This document shows positions 1 to 7,846 of a stretch of 64,000 bases of DNA, in pieces (positions within the stretch are counted from its first letter, which is position 1; every line of letters begins with the position of its first letter). The notes below the pieces were generated by a model, which was not told the DNA's origin, did not search any database, and was given only the letters and a program-made list of their open reading frames with translations. The DNA comes from Actinophytocola xinjiangensis (lineage in GTDB: Bacteria > Actinomycetota > Actinomycetes > Mycobacteriales > Pseudonocardiaceae). A program made the position numbers and the translations under genes. The DNA lies in NCBI RefSeq assembly GCF_001921215.1, contig NZ_MSIF01000005.1:248001-312000 (forward strand). Reading direction: 5' to 3'.

Positions 1-15
1 CTCGATAACCGCCAC
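1..15 (-). CDS. eno: Enolase, first five codons (cut by the left edge)
   Basis: On the minus strand a GTG codon at 15-13 begins the peptide VAVIE, which runs off the window. A GAGGAG Shine-Dalgarno lies at 28-23, seven bases upstream. Actinobacterial enolases characteristically begin MAVIE. The enolase gene follows the mazG / lytic transglycosylase pair in the conserved actinobacterial order mfd-mazG-lpqU-eno, and all three partners are present to the right. Enolase converts 2-phosphoglycerate to phosphoenolpyruvate in glycolysis. Only five residues are visible, so the call rests on the start motif, the ribosome binding site and synteny. Confidence 0.7.
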
Positions 16-454
16 GTGCTTGCTCCTCAACCCGGCATCGATCCTCACGCGCGCCGTTGCGCATCTGTGCACCAGGCAGCGTAGCGGGGGTTCCATAGCA
101 CCCGTCGGAGGCACGCGGTGTTTCTGGTGTTGGGAGTGTGGCGCGGTCCTGGCTGGTTGTGGGGTTTGGTCGTGGGGCCTGGTGGTTGGGGGTTCGTGGG
201 GTGTCGCGCTGAGGGGTTGGGTTGTGGGCTTGGGGGTGGGTTCGGGTCGTGGGGTCTCTCGGTGAGGAGTTCGGTTGTGGGCTTGGGGGTGGGTTCGGGT
301 CTGGTGGTTCGTCTTTCCTGGCTCTCCACCGCTCCCCCTCCCCTCCCTCTCCCTGCCTCGCCCTCCCTCCGCTCTGCCCACTCCTGTCGTTCCTGGGATG
401 TGGTCGCGCCCGGCGGGAGGTTCAGAACTGGGCGGTCGGCGAGTAGCGTTGGTG
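16..454. other. Intergenic region with G/T-rich low-complexity DNA
   Basis: This is the divergent intergenic region between the enolase start and the TPR gene. From about 118 to 310 the plus strand is extremely G- and T-rich with many GGG runs. It contains a perfect 28-bp direct repeat at 220-247 and 273-300. From 310 to 400 it switches to C/T-rich DNA. The open frames crossing it are compositionally biased, overlap one another and have no recognisable product, so I call no gene. The G-runs could form G-quadruplexes. Confidence 0.6.
220..300. repeat. 28-bp direct repeat, G-rich
   Basis: The 28 bases at 220-247 (beginning ggttgtgggcttggg) recur exactly at 273-300, with 25 intervening bases that are also G/T-rich. 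Each copy holds several runs of three or more G. It looks like a degenerate minisatellite rather than a regulatory repeat. Confidence 0.7.
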
Positions 455-847
455 ATGACCATGGCTGAGGACCGGCAGGACACGTTCGAGGCGTTCCGCC
501 GCGCGGAAGCGTTGGTGGCTCAACGCCGGCCTCTTGATGCCCTGGTGGCGCTGGCGCCCGTGCTGGACGCCGAGCCAGACAAGTCCTCGGTGCACCTGCT
601 CGCTGGGCGCGCCTACCTCGGGTCGGCGCAGTTGCGGCGGGCGGAGGCCGCGTTCCTGCGGGTCCTTGAGCTGGACCCCACCGATCACTACGCCCGGTTC
701 GCGCTCGGCAAGGCGTTGCAGCGGCAGGGTCGGATCACCGAGGCACAGACCCAACTGCGGTTGGCCGTCGCCATGCATCCGCTGCCCGAGTACCAGGAGG
801 CGTTGGGGGAGATCAGCGCGCGGATCGCGGTCGAGCGGGACCGTTAG
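455..847 (+). CDS. Small tetratricopeptide-repeat protein
   Basis: A 130-residue protein made almost entirely of TPR-type helices. The pattern ALVAQRRPLDAL...LLAGRAYLGSAQLRRAEAAF...LELDPTDHYARFALGKALQRQGRITEAQ shows the alternating small and aromatic residues of about three repeats. Such proteins act as protein-protein interaction scaffolds; no partner is evident. There is no signal peptide or membrane segment. ATG codons at 455 and 461 are both possible and neither has a strong ribosome binding site. The stop codon overlaps the last four bases of the convergent lytic transglycosylase gene. The reading frame stays open upstream to 275, but only through low-complexity DNA, so I discard that extension. 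Confidence 0.75.
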   Translation: MTMAEDRQDTFEAFRRAEALVAQRRPLDALVALAPVLDAEPDKSSVHLLAGRAYLGSAQLRRAEAAFLRVLELDPTDHYARFALGKALQRQGRITEAQTQLRLAVAMHPLPEYQEALGEISARIAVERDR

Positions 848-1707
848 CTGGCGTTGGCCGCCTTGGCGTAGGCGTCGGCGCCGCTGAAGACGTTCTGGCC
901 GTAGTCGACCGAGCGGTTGTAGGTCAGCACCGCCTGCCACCAGCCGTTGGCCGTCGACAGGTCGCCGCCGCTGGCGCACAGGTAGCGGGCGGCCGCCAAC
1001 GCCGCGTCGTTGACGTTCTGCGGGTCGGGGTCCTGGCCGTCGCCGTTGGCCCGGGTGCCCCAGCGGTCCCAGGTCGTCGGCAGGAACTGCATCGAGCCGA
1101 CCGCGCGGTCCCAGGTCACGTCGCCGTCCAGGACGCCGCCGTCGGTGTCCGGGATGGCCCGCACGCCCGGCGACCCGTCCAGCGGAATGCCGATGATCGG
1201 CGGCGTCAGCCGGCCGTCGTCGCCGATGTCCGAGCCGTTGTAGCGGCCGTGGTGGGACTCGACGCGGCCGACGCCGGCGAGCGTCGACCAGCTCAGGTTG
1301 CAGTCCGGGGCGGTGTCGCGCACCGCCAGCTCCGCCTCGGCGTAGGCCACCAGCACCGGCAGCGGGATCTGGGTCCGGTCCGACAGCGTCGCCGCCCAGT
1401 CCCGCACCGCCGCGGTCGTCGGGCGGGTCGCGGTCCGCTCGGCACCCGGCGCGACGGCCGCCGCCGTCGGCACCGCGCTGCCCGGGTCGGGCGCCAGCTC
1501 GGGCACCTCGAAACCGGGCACCGGCGGCGGCGTCGCCCGGTCGGATCGGTCCAGCCAGCTGACCACCACGACCGTCGCCGCGACCAGGGCGGCGACGGTC
1601 AGCAGCAGCGGACCGAGCACCCGCCGCCGGCGCTGCGGCGGGGGACCCGGCCGGTCGTCGGCCTCTGGTGGCGGCGTGGTCGAGGGCGGGGTCGGGGAAA
1701 CGGCCAC
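844..1707 (-). CDS. Membrane-anchored lytic murein transglycosylase (LpqU-like)
   Basis: A 287-residue protein with a short Pro-rich cytoplasmic tail, one transmembrane helix near residues 31-51 and a Pro/Ala-rich linker. A lytic-transglycosylase domain fills the C-terminal half. The motif GRVESHHGRYNG carries the catalytic glutamate expected of MltB/SLT-type enzymes, and GSMQFLPTTWDRWG and AAARYLCASGGDL match conserved substrate-groove segments. Such enzymes cleave the MurNAc-GlcNAc bond to form 1,6-anhydro products in cell-wall remodelling. Its place between mazG and eno matches lpqU (Rv1022) of M. tuberculosis, though this protein is anchored by a transmembrane helix, not a lipobox. It lies 53 bp downstream of the tricorn gene on the same strand. 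Confidence 0.85.
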   Translation of the reverse strand: MAVSPTPPSTTPPPEADDRPGPPPQRRRRVLGPLLLTVAALVAATVVVVSWLDRSDRATPPPVPGFEVPELAPDPGSAVPTAAAVAPGAERTATRPTTAAVRDWAATLSDRTQIPLPVLVAYAEAELAVRDTAPDCNLSWSTLAGVGRVESHHGRYNGSDIGDDGRLTPPIIGIPLDGSPGVRAIPDTDGGVLDGDVTWDRAVGSMQFLPTTWDRWGTRANGDGQDPDPQNVNDAALAAARYLCASGGDLSTANGWWQAVLTYNRSVDYGQNVFSGADAYAKAANAS

Positions 1708-1760
1708 GGCCCCAGGTTACGTATCCCGGCCAGCCCCCGTGAGGGCCTCCCGCAACCCGT

Positions 1761-4700
1761 TCACTCCAGCACAGGCAACGGCGGCGGCGTGGCCGCCGGC
1801 TCACGCTCCAACGTCTCCAACGCCAGCCGCACCGCCTCCGTCAGCTGCGGGTCCCGGCCGTGCGCGTGGTCCTGCGGGGTCATCAGCACCTCGACGTCCG
1901 GGTCGACGCCGTGATTCTCCACACCCCACCCCGGGCCACGCAGCCACGTCGCGTACTTCGGCTGGGTCACCAGCGTCCCGTCGACCAGGTGGTAGCGCAT
2001 GTCGATGCCGATCACCCCGCCCCAGGTGCGCACGCCGACGACCGGGCCGATGCCCATCGCCCGGATCGCGGCGTTGACGATGTCGCCGTCGGAGCCGGAG
2101 AACTCGTTGGCCACCGCCACCACCGGCCCGCGCGGCGCGTCGTCGGGGTAGCTCTCCGGGCGCCGGCCGTCCCGGCTGACCTGCCAGCCGATGATCCGCC
2201 GGCCGAGCTTCTCCACCACCAGCTGCGACAGGTGCCCGCCCCGGTTCTCCCGCACGTCCACCACCAGCGCCTCGCGCCGGACCTCCATCCGCAGGTCGCG
2301 GTGCAGCTGCGCCCAGCCGGTGGCGACCATGTCCGGGACGTGCAGGTAGCCGACCCGCCCGCCGCTGGCCTCGTGCACGAACGCGCGGCGGCCGGCGACC
2401 CAGTCGTGGTAGCGCACCATCATGTCGTCCAGCAGCGGCACCACGACCACCCCGCGCCGCGCGCCGCCCCCGGCCGGGCCGACCGTCAGCTCCACGGGCT
2501 TGCCGGCGGTGCCGGCCAGCAGCGGCGCCGGGCCGTGTTCGGCGGTGACCGGCCGGCCGTCGACCGCCAGGATCGCGTCGCCGTCGCGGATCGCGACGCC
2601 CGGCGCGCGCAGCGGCGAGCGGGCGCGCGGGTCGGACGTCTCGCCGGGCAGCACCCGGGCGACCCGCCACGTGCCGTCCTCGTCGCGGGTCAGGTCGGCG
2701 CCGAGCAGCCCCGTGCGCCGCACCGGCTCGACGCCGTGCGAGGGCGGGGTGACGTAGGCGTGGGAGGTGCCGAGCTCGCCCTGGACCTCCCACAGCAGGT
2801 CCACGAGTTCGTCGTGCGAGCCGACGGTGTCGACCAGCGGGCGGTAGCGGTCGCGCACCGCCGACCAGTCGACACCGCCCATGTCCGCGCGCCAGAAGTG
2901 GTCGCGCATCAGCCGCCACGCCTCGTCGAACGACTGCCGCCACTCCGCGCCAGGGTCGACCACGACCCGCACCCGGGACAGGTCCACGCGCACGTCGTCG
3001 CCGTCCCCGTCGCCGTCGGCCTTGCGGTCGGCCGGCTGCACGCGCAGGGTGGCGCCGTCGCGCACCACGAGCCGTTCGCCGTCGCCGGTCGCCCAGATCT
3101 CGTCGACGCCCTCGGCGAGGTGGTCGAGCTTGCGTTTGGTGAGGTCGAAGCGTTCCAGGACCGGGCGGACGTCGTCGGCGGCGTCGAGGTCGTCGTCCTC
3201 GCCGAGCACGCCCGACAGCGGGGTGCGCAGCCACACCAGCCCGCCCTTGACCGCCAGCAGCGAGAAGTAGCGCGCGGCGGTCACCGGGACCGGGACCACC
3301 CGGTCGGCCAGGCCGTCGAGGTCGACCTCGGTGCGGGGCGTGTCGGAGTCCGGTTTGCCGGAGTCCTTCGTGTCGCCGGCCTTGTCGTCCTCGCCGTCCT
3401 CGCCGACCGGGCGCCCGCGCAGCTGCGGGGAGAACGGCGAGGGCGTGGTCGCGGCCAGCGGCACCAGGTAGGGGCGCGACCCGTTGGGGAAGGCCATGTC
3501 GAACACGTGCACGTCGTAGACCGGGTCGAAGCTGCGCGCCGACAGGAACGCCAGGTGCTTGCCGTCGACGGTGAACGCCGGGGCGGTGTCGACGAACCGC
3601 ACCGGCGTGATGTCCACAGTGGACAGATCGGTGACCGAGGCCATCCTGATGTTGCGCAACGGGTGCGGGCCGGGATGCGACCACGCCAGCCACGCCGAGT
3701 CGGGCGAGAACGCCACGTCCTCCGGGTCGCCGTCCTCACTGCTGGCGACCTCGTGCAGGTCCCCGCTCTCGGCGTCCACCAGCAGCAGCCGCCCGTCGTG
3801 GGTGACGACCGCGATCCGCCGCCCGTCCGGCGCGGTCACCACCTCCGAGACCCGGCCCAACCGGCCGGCGCCGATCCGCCGGGGCGTGCTGCCCTCGGCC
3901 GGCCCGTCGACCGGCGCGATCTCCAGCGCCTCCTCGCCCTCCGCGTCGGTCACCCACACCACGTCATCGCCCAGGGCACGCGGCATCCTGGCCCGCACCC
4001 CCGGAGTCGCGGCCAGCGTGCGGACCGGGCCGTCGCGGTGGGTCAGCCAGTGCACCGTGCCCCGCACCTCGATCGCACTGCCACGACCGGTGCGGTCCGG
4101 GCCGACATCGCCCAGCGCACCCGCCGCGTACACCGGGTGCGGCGCGCGGGCGTTGCGCGGGCCGCCGAGGGTGATGTCCAGCTCGCGCGGCACCGAACCC
4201 TCCGCCAGGTCGTCGAGCAGCCACAGCCGCCCGGCGCGGTGGAACACGACCCGGGTGCCGTCGGTGGACGCGTTGCGCGCGTAGAACCCGCCGGGCGCCT
4301 CGACCGGGTGCCGCCGCAGCTGCGACCCGTCGGGCAGGCAGGAGTACACGTCGGCGACGCCGTCCTGGTCGGCCAGGAACGCGACCCGGTCGCCCACCCA
4401 CATCGGCGAGACGACGTTGCCGCCCAGGTCGGGCAGGAAGCGGACGAACTCCCCGTCGCCGTCCGCGTCCAGCCACAGTTTGCCGGTGGTGCCGCCCCGG
4501 TAACGCTTCCACCACGCCGGCTCACGCGAGTAGGCCGACAGCAGCAGCACCGCGCCGCCGGGGCCGAACGCCAGCCCGCCGACCGGGCCGTAGGGCAGCC
4601 GGCGGCTCCCGCTGCCGTCGGCGGCGATCGCGTGCGCCCAGGTGGCGCGGATGGAGTGCTCCCCGGTGCTGCTGGACGCGACGACCTCGTTGCCGCCGGG

Positions 4701-4982
4701 CAGCCAGCCGAGGACCTCGGTGTTGATGTCACCCCAGTGGGTCAGCCGCTCGCTGGGGCCGCCGCCGGCCGGCGCGACGTGCACCTCGGGTTCGACGTCG
4801 CGCCAACTGGTCCAGGCGAGGGTCGCGCCGTCCGGGGAGAAACGGGGCGAGCTGACGGTCGTCTGGTCGGCGGTCACCCGCCACGCTCGCCCGCCGTCCA
4901 GCGGGGCGAGCCACACATCGTCCTCGGCGACGAAGCTCACCCGATCGCCGTGGAGATGGGGAAAGCGGAGGTAGTCGGTCAC
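1761..4982 (-). CDS. Tricorn protease homologue (S41 family)
   Basis: A 1073-residue protein. Its N-terminal two thirds contain repeated WD40/TolB-type blades (for example FSPDGATLAWTSW and FSPDSAWLAWSHPG), forming the two beta-propellers expected of tricorn. An acidic linker follows near residues 520-550, then a PDZ-like region and an S41 peptidase core. The catalytic set known from archaeal tricorn is recognisable: the Ser-His pair in LGTSHAYV near residue 739, the nucleophile region NEFSGSDGD near 962, and the glutamate in GVENHGVDPD near 1022. Tricorn degrades peptides released by the proteasome, and actinobacteria have proteasomes. The gene begins 9 bp after mazG, so the two are probably co-transcribed. 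The ATG start at 4982 is the first in frame and opens directly into a propeller strand. Confidence 0.92.
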   Translation of the reverse strand: MTDYLRFPHLHGDRVSFVAEDDVWLAPLDGGRAWRVTADQTTVSSPRFSPDGATLAWTSWRDVEPEVHVAPAGGGPSERLTHWGDINTEVLGWLPGGNEVVASSSTGEHSIRATWAHAIAADGSGSRRLPYGPVGGLAFGPGGAVLLLSAYSREPAWWKRYRGGTTGKLWLDADGDGEFVRFLPDLGGNVVSPMWVGDRVAFLADQDGVADVYSCLPDGSQLRRHPVEAPGGFYARNASTDGTRVVFHRAGRLWLLDDLAEGSVPRELDITLGGPRNARAPHPVYAAGALGDVGPDRTGRGSAIEVRGTVHWLTHRDGPVRTLAATPGVRARMPRALGDDVVWVTDAEGEEALEIAPVDGPAEGSTPRRIGAGRLGRVSEVVTAPDGRRIAVVTHDGRLLLVDAESGDLHEVASSEDGDPEDVAFSPDSAWLAWSHPGPHPLRNIRMASVTDLSTVDITPVRFVDTAPAFTVDGKHLAFLSARSFDPVYDVHVFDMAFPNGSRPYLVPLAATTPSPFSPQLRGRPVGEDGEDDKAGDTKDSGKPDSDTPRTEVDLDGLADRVVPVPVTAARYFSLLAVKGGLVWLRTPLSGVLGEDDDLDAADDVRPVLERFDLTKRKLDHLAEGVDEIWATGDGERLVVRDGATLRVQPADRKADGDGDGDDVRVDLSRVRVVVDPGAEWRQSFDEAWRLMRDHFWRADMGGVDWSAVRDRYRPLVDTVGSHDELVDLLWEVQGELGTSHAYVTPPSHGVEPVRRTGLLGADLTRDEDGTWRVARVLPGETSDPRARSPLRAPGVAIRDGDAILAVDGRPVTAEHGPAPLLAGTAGKPVELTVGPAGGGARRGVVVVPLLDDMMVRYHDWVAGRRAFVHEASGGRVGYLHVPDMVATGWAQLHRDLRMEVRREALVVDVRENRGGHLSQLVVEKLGRRIIGWQVSRDGRRPESYPDDAPRGPVVAVANEFSGSDGDIVNAAIRAMGIGPVVGVRTWGGVIGIDMRYHLVDGTLVTQPKYATWLRGPGWGVENHGVDPDVEVLMTPQDHAHGRDPQLTEAVRLALETLEREPAATPPPLPVLE

Positions 4983-4991
4983 GACGCCACG

Positions 4992-5936
4992 TTAGTCACC
5001 CTGACCGACACCGCGCGGCCAGAAACGGCGCCACGCGTGCTCGTCCATCGAACCGGGATCGACGCCGGCGTCGCGCGCCGCCCGCTCGGCCGCCCGGACG
5101 TCGCGGTCGAAACGCCTGGCGACCGTGCGCAGCTCGCCCTCCGGGTCACCCCCGTCGAGCTCGCTCTCCGCCGCGAGCCGGAACAGCCGCGAACCGGTGG
5201 GCAGCAGGTCGGGCGGCAGGTTGACCCGGCGGGTGCGGGCGACCAGCTTCGCGGCCAGCGCCAACGCCGGCTGCGCCAGCGCCACACCGTCCACACTGGA
5301 CTCCCGGCGCTTCTCGGCCTGCTTGAGCTCCTCCCAGCGGTGCACCTGGCTCGCCGCGTCCCGCACCGCCGGATCACCCCCGGCGAACACGTGCGGATGA
5401 CGTCCGACGAGCTTGCCCACCAGCCCGGCGGCCACATCGTCGACGTCGAACGGGTCATCAGGGTCCTCGGCGGCGACCCTGGCGTGGAACAACACCTGGA
5501 GGAGCACGTCGCCGAGTTCCTCGCGCATCGCCGCCCGGTCGCCGTCCTCCAGGGCGTCCAGCAGTTCGTAGGACTCCTCGCGCAGGTACCGGCGCAGCGA
5601 GTCGTGGGTCTGCTCGGCGTCCCACGGGCAGCCGCCCGGCGACCGCAGCCGGTCCATCACCGCGACCGCGTCCAGCAGCCCGGACCCGGCCGCGCGCACG
5701 ACCCGAGCACCGGCGGAGACCAGCGCCACCGCCCCCGGATCGTCGGCGTCCCCGGCGACCAGCACCACGTCGGCCAGCCCGGCGAGCGTCTCCGGTGCGG
5801 GCGGCGCCGGCAGGTCGACCCCGAGGCCGGGGGTCGCGAAAACGGCGCCGGCCGCGCGCACGAGCGGCAACGCGGCCAGCGGAAGAACGTCCGGACGGGC
5901 GGGATCGACCAGTACGACGGCCGTCCCGACGGTCAC
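4992..5936 (-). CDS. mazG: Nucleoside triphosphate pyrophosphohydrolase MazG
   Basis: A 314-residue MazG. The diagnostic start CPWDAEQTHDSLRRYLREE is followed by the metal-binding pattern EESYELLDALEDGD...EELGDVLLQV (ExxE followed by ExxD), then the typical GKLVGRHPHVF. The enzyme hydrolyses canonical and oxidised NTPs to NMP and pyrophosphate, in nucleotide-pool sanitation and ppGpp-linked stress. The N-terminal 100 residues are an extra domain typical of actinobacterial MazG. The start overlaps the SurA-like stop by an ATGA, suggesting translational coupling. Tricorn follows 9 bp downstream. Confidence 0.93.
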   Translation of the reverse strand: MTVGTAVVLVDPARPDVLPLAALPLVRAAGAVFATPGLGVDLPAPPAPETLAGLADVVLVAGDADDPGAVALVSAGARVVRAAGSGLLDAVAVMDRLRSPGGCPWDAEQTHDSLRRYLREESYELLDALEDGDRAAMREELGDVLLQVLFHARVAAEDPDDPFDVDDVAAGLVGKLVGRHPHVFAGGDPAVRDAASQVHRWEELKQAEKRRESSVDGVALAQPALALAAKLVARTRRVNLPPDLLPTGSRLFRLAAESELDGGDPEGELRTVARRFDRDVRAAERAARDAGVDPGSMDEHAWRRFWPRGVGQGD

Positions 5937-6901
5937 GGCTTGGACAGGTCGCGCGGCAGCAGAACGGAACCCGAGGCGTCCGCCTCAAGCTTGGGCACGA
6001 CCTTGACCATGGCGTCGTTCCACACGCCGTAACGCGGGCTGAGGTCCATGTCGGCGTCCATCGCGGCCTCACGCAGCGCGAACACGCCGAGGCTCGGCAG
6101 CTGCTGCGGCTGGATGGAGGACGGGTCGAACCCCGGGTCGAGCTGGCCGGACACCTGCCGGTCGAGCAACTGGACGACCTGGAACCCGCCGCTGCCCTGA
6201 TCGCCCTGCCCGGCCGGCAGGACGAAGACACTGCCCACCGGCGCGGTCAGGTAGACCGCGTCGACCGTCGGCCCACTCTCCTGCTCCAGCCGAGGCTCCG
6301 CGGTCGCCCCACCGGCCTCGGTCATCAACTGCCCGGCCTGATCCGGCGCGGCGACGATCTTCGCCGCCAGATCCCGCGCCGCGGCCCCGTCGGGCAGCGT
6401 CGCGAGGTTGTAGGTGATGGAGGTACGCCCGAGGTACTTCGAGGCGAGCTGCGCGAGCAACACCTGGTCGGTGGCGTACTCGTTGGCGTCCCGCGCCCGG
6501 AAGACCAGCTGCTGGACCAGGGCCTCCGGCGGGACGGACCCGTCGGTCGGCAGCTCGTCGTCCAGCGGGTTCTGCGCCAGGAACGCCGCCACGTCCTCCG
6601 GGTCGGCGGAGATGTTCTCCTCCTTGGCGACCTTCCCGATCAGCTGGTGAATGACCAGCTGGGTGACGGCCTCACGGGCGACCAGGTCGAGCTTGCGCTC
6701 CCTGGCCAGCGACTGGGCGGCGGGCTGCTCCCGCACCACGTCCTCGACCATCTCCTGAACCTGGTCGACCGACACCGACCGCCCATCGATGATCACGGCG
6801 GAGTTGACCTGGCCTGGACCCGACCCACAGGCCGTCAACGTCGCGACCAGGGAGATCACGGCGGCGACCAGGGCAGGCATACGCAGCGTGGCAGTCCTCA
6901 C
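5933..6901 (-). CDS. SurA N-terminal-domain lipoprotein (putative secreted chaperone/foldase)
   Basis: A 322-residue lipoprotein. A short positively charged n-region and hydrophobic core lead to the lipobox LTAC at about residues 22-25, so the mature protein is predicted to be lipid-anchored outside the membrane. The region VIIDGRSVSVDQVQEMVEDVV and the helices after it resemble the SurA N-terminal substrate-binding domain found in many actinobacterial lipoproteins. I cannot recognise a complete parvulin prolyl isomerase domain in the C-terminal half. It is first in the run SurA - MazG - tricorn - transglycosylase, overlapping mazG by four bases. Function beyond folding assistance is inference. 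Confidence 0.82.
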   Translation of the reverse strand: MRTATLRMPALVAAVISLVATLTACGSGPGQVNSAVIIDGRSVSVDQVQEMVEDVVREQPAAQSLARERKLDLVAREAVTQLVIHQLIGKVAKEENISADPEDVAAFLAQNPLDDELPTDGSVPPEALVQQLVFRARDANEYATDQVLLAQLASKYLGRTSITYNLATLPDGAAARDLAAKIVAAPDQAGQLMTEAGGATAEPRLEQESGPTVDAVYLTAPVGSVFVLPAGQGDQGSGGFQVVQLLDRQVSGQLDPGFDPSSIQPQQLPSLGVFALREAAMDADMDLSPRYGVWNDAMVKVVPKLEADASGSVLLPRDLSKP

Positions 6902-6972
6902 GGCTGCTTACCCTCTCACAGGCCTCCCGGCAACCGCGCCGCACCTGGCGCCAGCCACCCGACCATCACGAT

Positions 6973-7044
6973 ATGGAGTCACAACTCCACGGAGTGCGAT
7001 GGCCTGGCAGGAATCCGGCCGCGATGTCACCGTTGTGGTCATGA
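6973..7044 (+). pseudogene. Short ORF coupled to the antitoxin stump, possible toxin-gene remnant
   Basis: A 23-codon frame (MESQLHGVRWPG...) whose TGA overlaps the ATG of the next frame as ATGA at 7041-7044. This coupling is common between a HigB-type toxin gene and its HTH antitoxin, so the frame may be what is left of a deleted upstream toxin gene. The peptide itself has no motif I recognise. The alternative is chance overlap. Confidence 0.3.
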
Positions 7045-7169
7045 CCCGTTCCTGGAAGGACGTCAAGGCCGAGAAGGCCCGCCGTGATCAGGCCAACGGG
7101 CGAGACATCGACGCGGCCCGGGACGTGTGTCTGGGGTTAGTGGTGTGTGCTGGGGTTGGTGTGCGCTGA
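7041..7169 (+). pseudogene. Truncated XRE/HigA-type antitoxin gene, N-terminal stump
   Basis: The translation begins MTRSWKDVKAEKARRD and continues GRDIDAAR. This closely follows the start of a common actinobacterial XRE-family antitoxin (M[AT]RSWKDVKA.K...D...GRD...AR), which normally continues into a helix-turn-helix domain of roughly 80 or more residues. Here homology stops near 7120. The frame then reads a biased G/T-rich stretch (DVCLGLVVCAGVGVR) to a stop at 7169. The helix-turn-helix is missing, so the product cannot bind DNA in the usual way. The break coincides with the start of low-complexity DNA and lies about 120 bp from the MITE-like element. Family memory rather than a search supports this call. 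Confidence 0.6.
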
Positions 7170-7241
7170 GTTGGTGCGGTGGGGGGTGGGGTCGAGCATG
7201 TCTTCCGGGTCTGGCGGTGGATTTTACGGGCGGCCACTCAC

Positions 7242-7561
7242 CTTGAGTTTTAACCTCCGGTTTCCCCGGTGCCGGTGCCTCAGCCGGCCTGCTCGCGGAT
7301 CCACACTGCCCTCGCGCTACTGCCTGGCCGGTGTTCGTGCTGATCAGACACGTGTTTGCCCTGTCCGCCCCCGCGTGCTACCCCTGCTGAGGGCCACCGA
7401 CCCCCAAGACCGAATAAACGTGCGCCCGCCGGACAGACCCCACATCCGTGGGCGCACGTTAATTACCCGCCAACGGCCACCACACCCCCCACCAACTCGA
7501 TGACCAGCCACAACACAGGTCAAGCACCCCCTACCGGGACACCACGAGGTTAAAACTCAAG
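7242..7561. mobile_element. MITE-like non-autonomous element, 320 bp
   Basis: A perfect 16-bp terminal inverted repeat, cttgagttttaacctc at 7242-7257 and its reverse complement at 7546-7561, bounds 320 bp. Immediately outside both ends lies the same 5-mer, ctcac (7237-7241 and 7562-7566), in direct orientation, as expected of a target-site duplication. The A/T-rich termini differ from the GC-rich surroundings. No transposase frame is inside. An internal 11-bp perfect hairpin lies at 7417-7460. These are hallmarks of miniature inverted-repeat transposable elements. The parent transposase family cannot be named from the ends alone. Confidence 0.7.
7417..7460. repeat. Hairpin inside the MITE-like element
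   Basis: aacgtgcgccc at 7417-7427 pairs perfectly with gggcgcacgtt at 7450-7460, and cgga/tccg (7430-7433 with 7445-7448) extends the stem inside the loop. It may be a structural feature of the element or an outward terminator. Confidence 0.65.
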
Positions 7562-7634
7562 CTCACGCCTCAAGAGGCCCTGAACTGGGCAAAGTCTGGG
7601 TTCGTGCTCACCCGTGGGCCTCTTGACCCGTGAG
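7562..7634. repeat. Long imperfect dyad at the insertion site
   Basis: ctcacgcctcaagaggccc at 7562-7580 is the near-perfect reverse complement (17 of 19) of 7616-7634, with a 35-base loop. The outer edge of its left arm is the ctcac that is duplicated around the MITE-like element. The element therefore seems to have inserted at the edge of a pre-existing hairpin. Confidence 0.6.
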
Positions 7635-7661
7635 CCTCCGCCGCCCTGAGGCAGGGCCTTA

Positions 7662-7684
7662 AGGGCAGGGCTGCGCCCTGCCCT
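7662..7684. terminator. GC-rich hairpin downstream of mfd
   Basis: agggcaggg (7662-7670), a 5-base loop, then ccctgccct (7676-7684) form a 9-bp perfect stem about 160 bp beyond the mfd stop. No T-tract follows on either strand, so it is at most a weak or factor-assisted terminator. Confidence 0.4.
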
Positions 7685-7846
7685 GCGTGATGCCCACCGC
7701 CAGACCCGGGTGGCCGGGAGTGGTGTTGTGGGGGGTTCTTCCTGGCCCTCGTGACCGGCCTTGTCGCCCACCACGTCGCCGACGCTTGTGCTGGGTCTTT
7801 GTGCTGGGTCTTTGTGCTGGTCGGCCGGGGGCGTCCGGTGTTGTCG

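Larger units (their letters stand above)
7170..7846. other. Gene-free patch holding a MITE-like element and hairpins
   Basis: About 680 bp between the antitoxin stump and the end of mfd. The first part (7124-7190) is G/T-rich. It then contains the element at 7242-7561, a long dyad at 7562-7634 and a GC hairpin at 7662-7684. Open frames here cross the inverted repeats and have no recognisable product, so I call no gene. Confidence 0.6.

Noticed and set aside
422-1804. 460-residue minus-strand frame
   Set aside because: Alternate frame of the lytic transglycosylase and TPR genes; Arg/Gly-rich.
1860-6032. 1390-residue open frame on the plus strand
   Set aside because: It is the antisense of tricorn and mazG; Arg/His/Val-biased with no motif. 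High GC keeps the opposite strand open.
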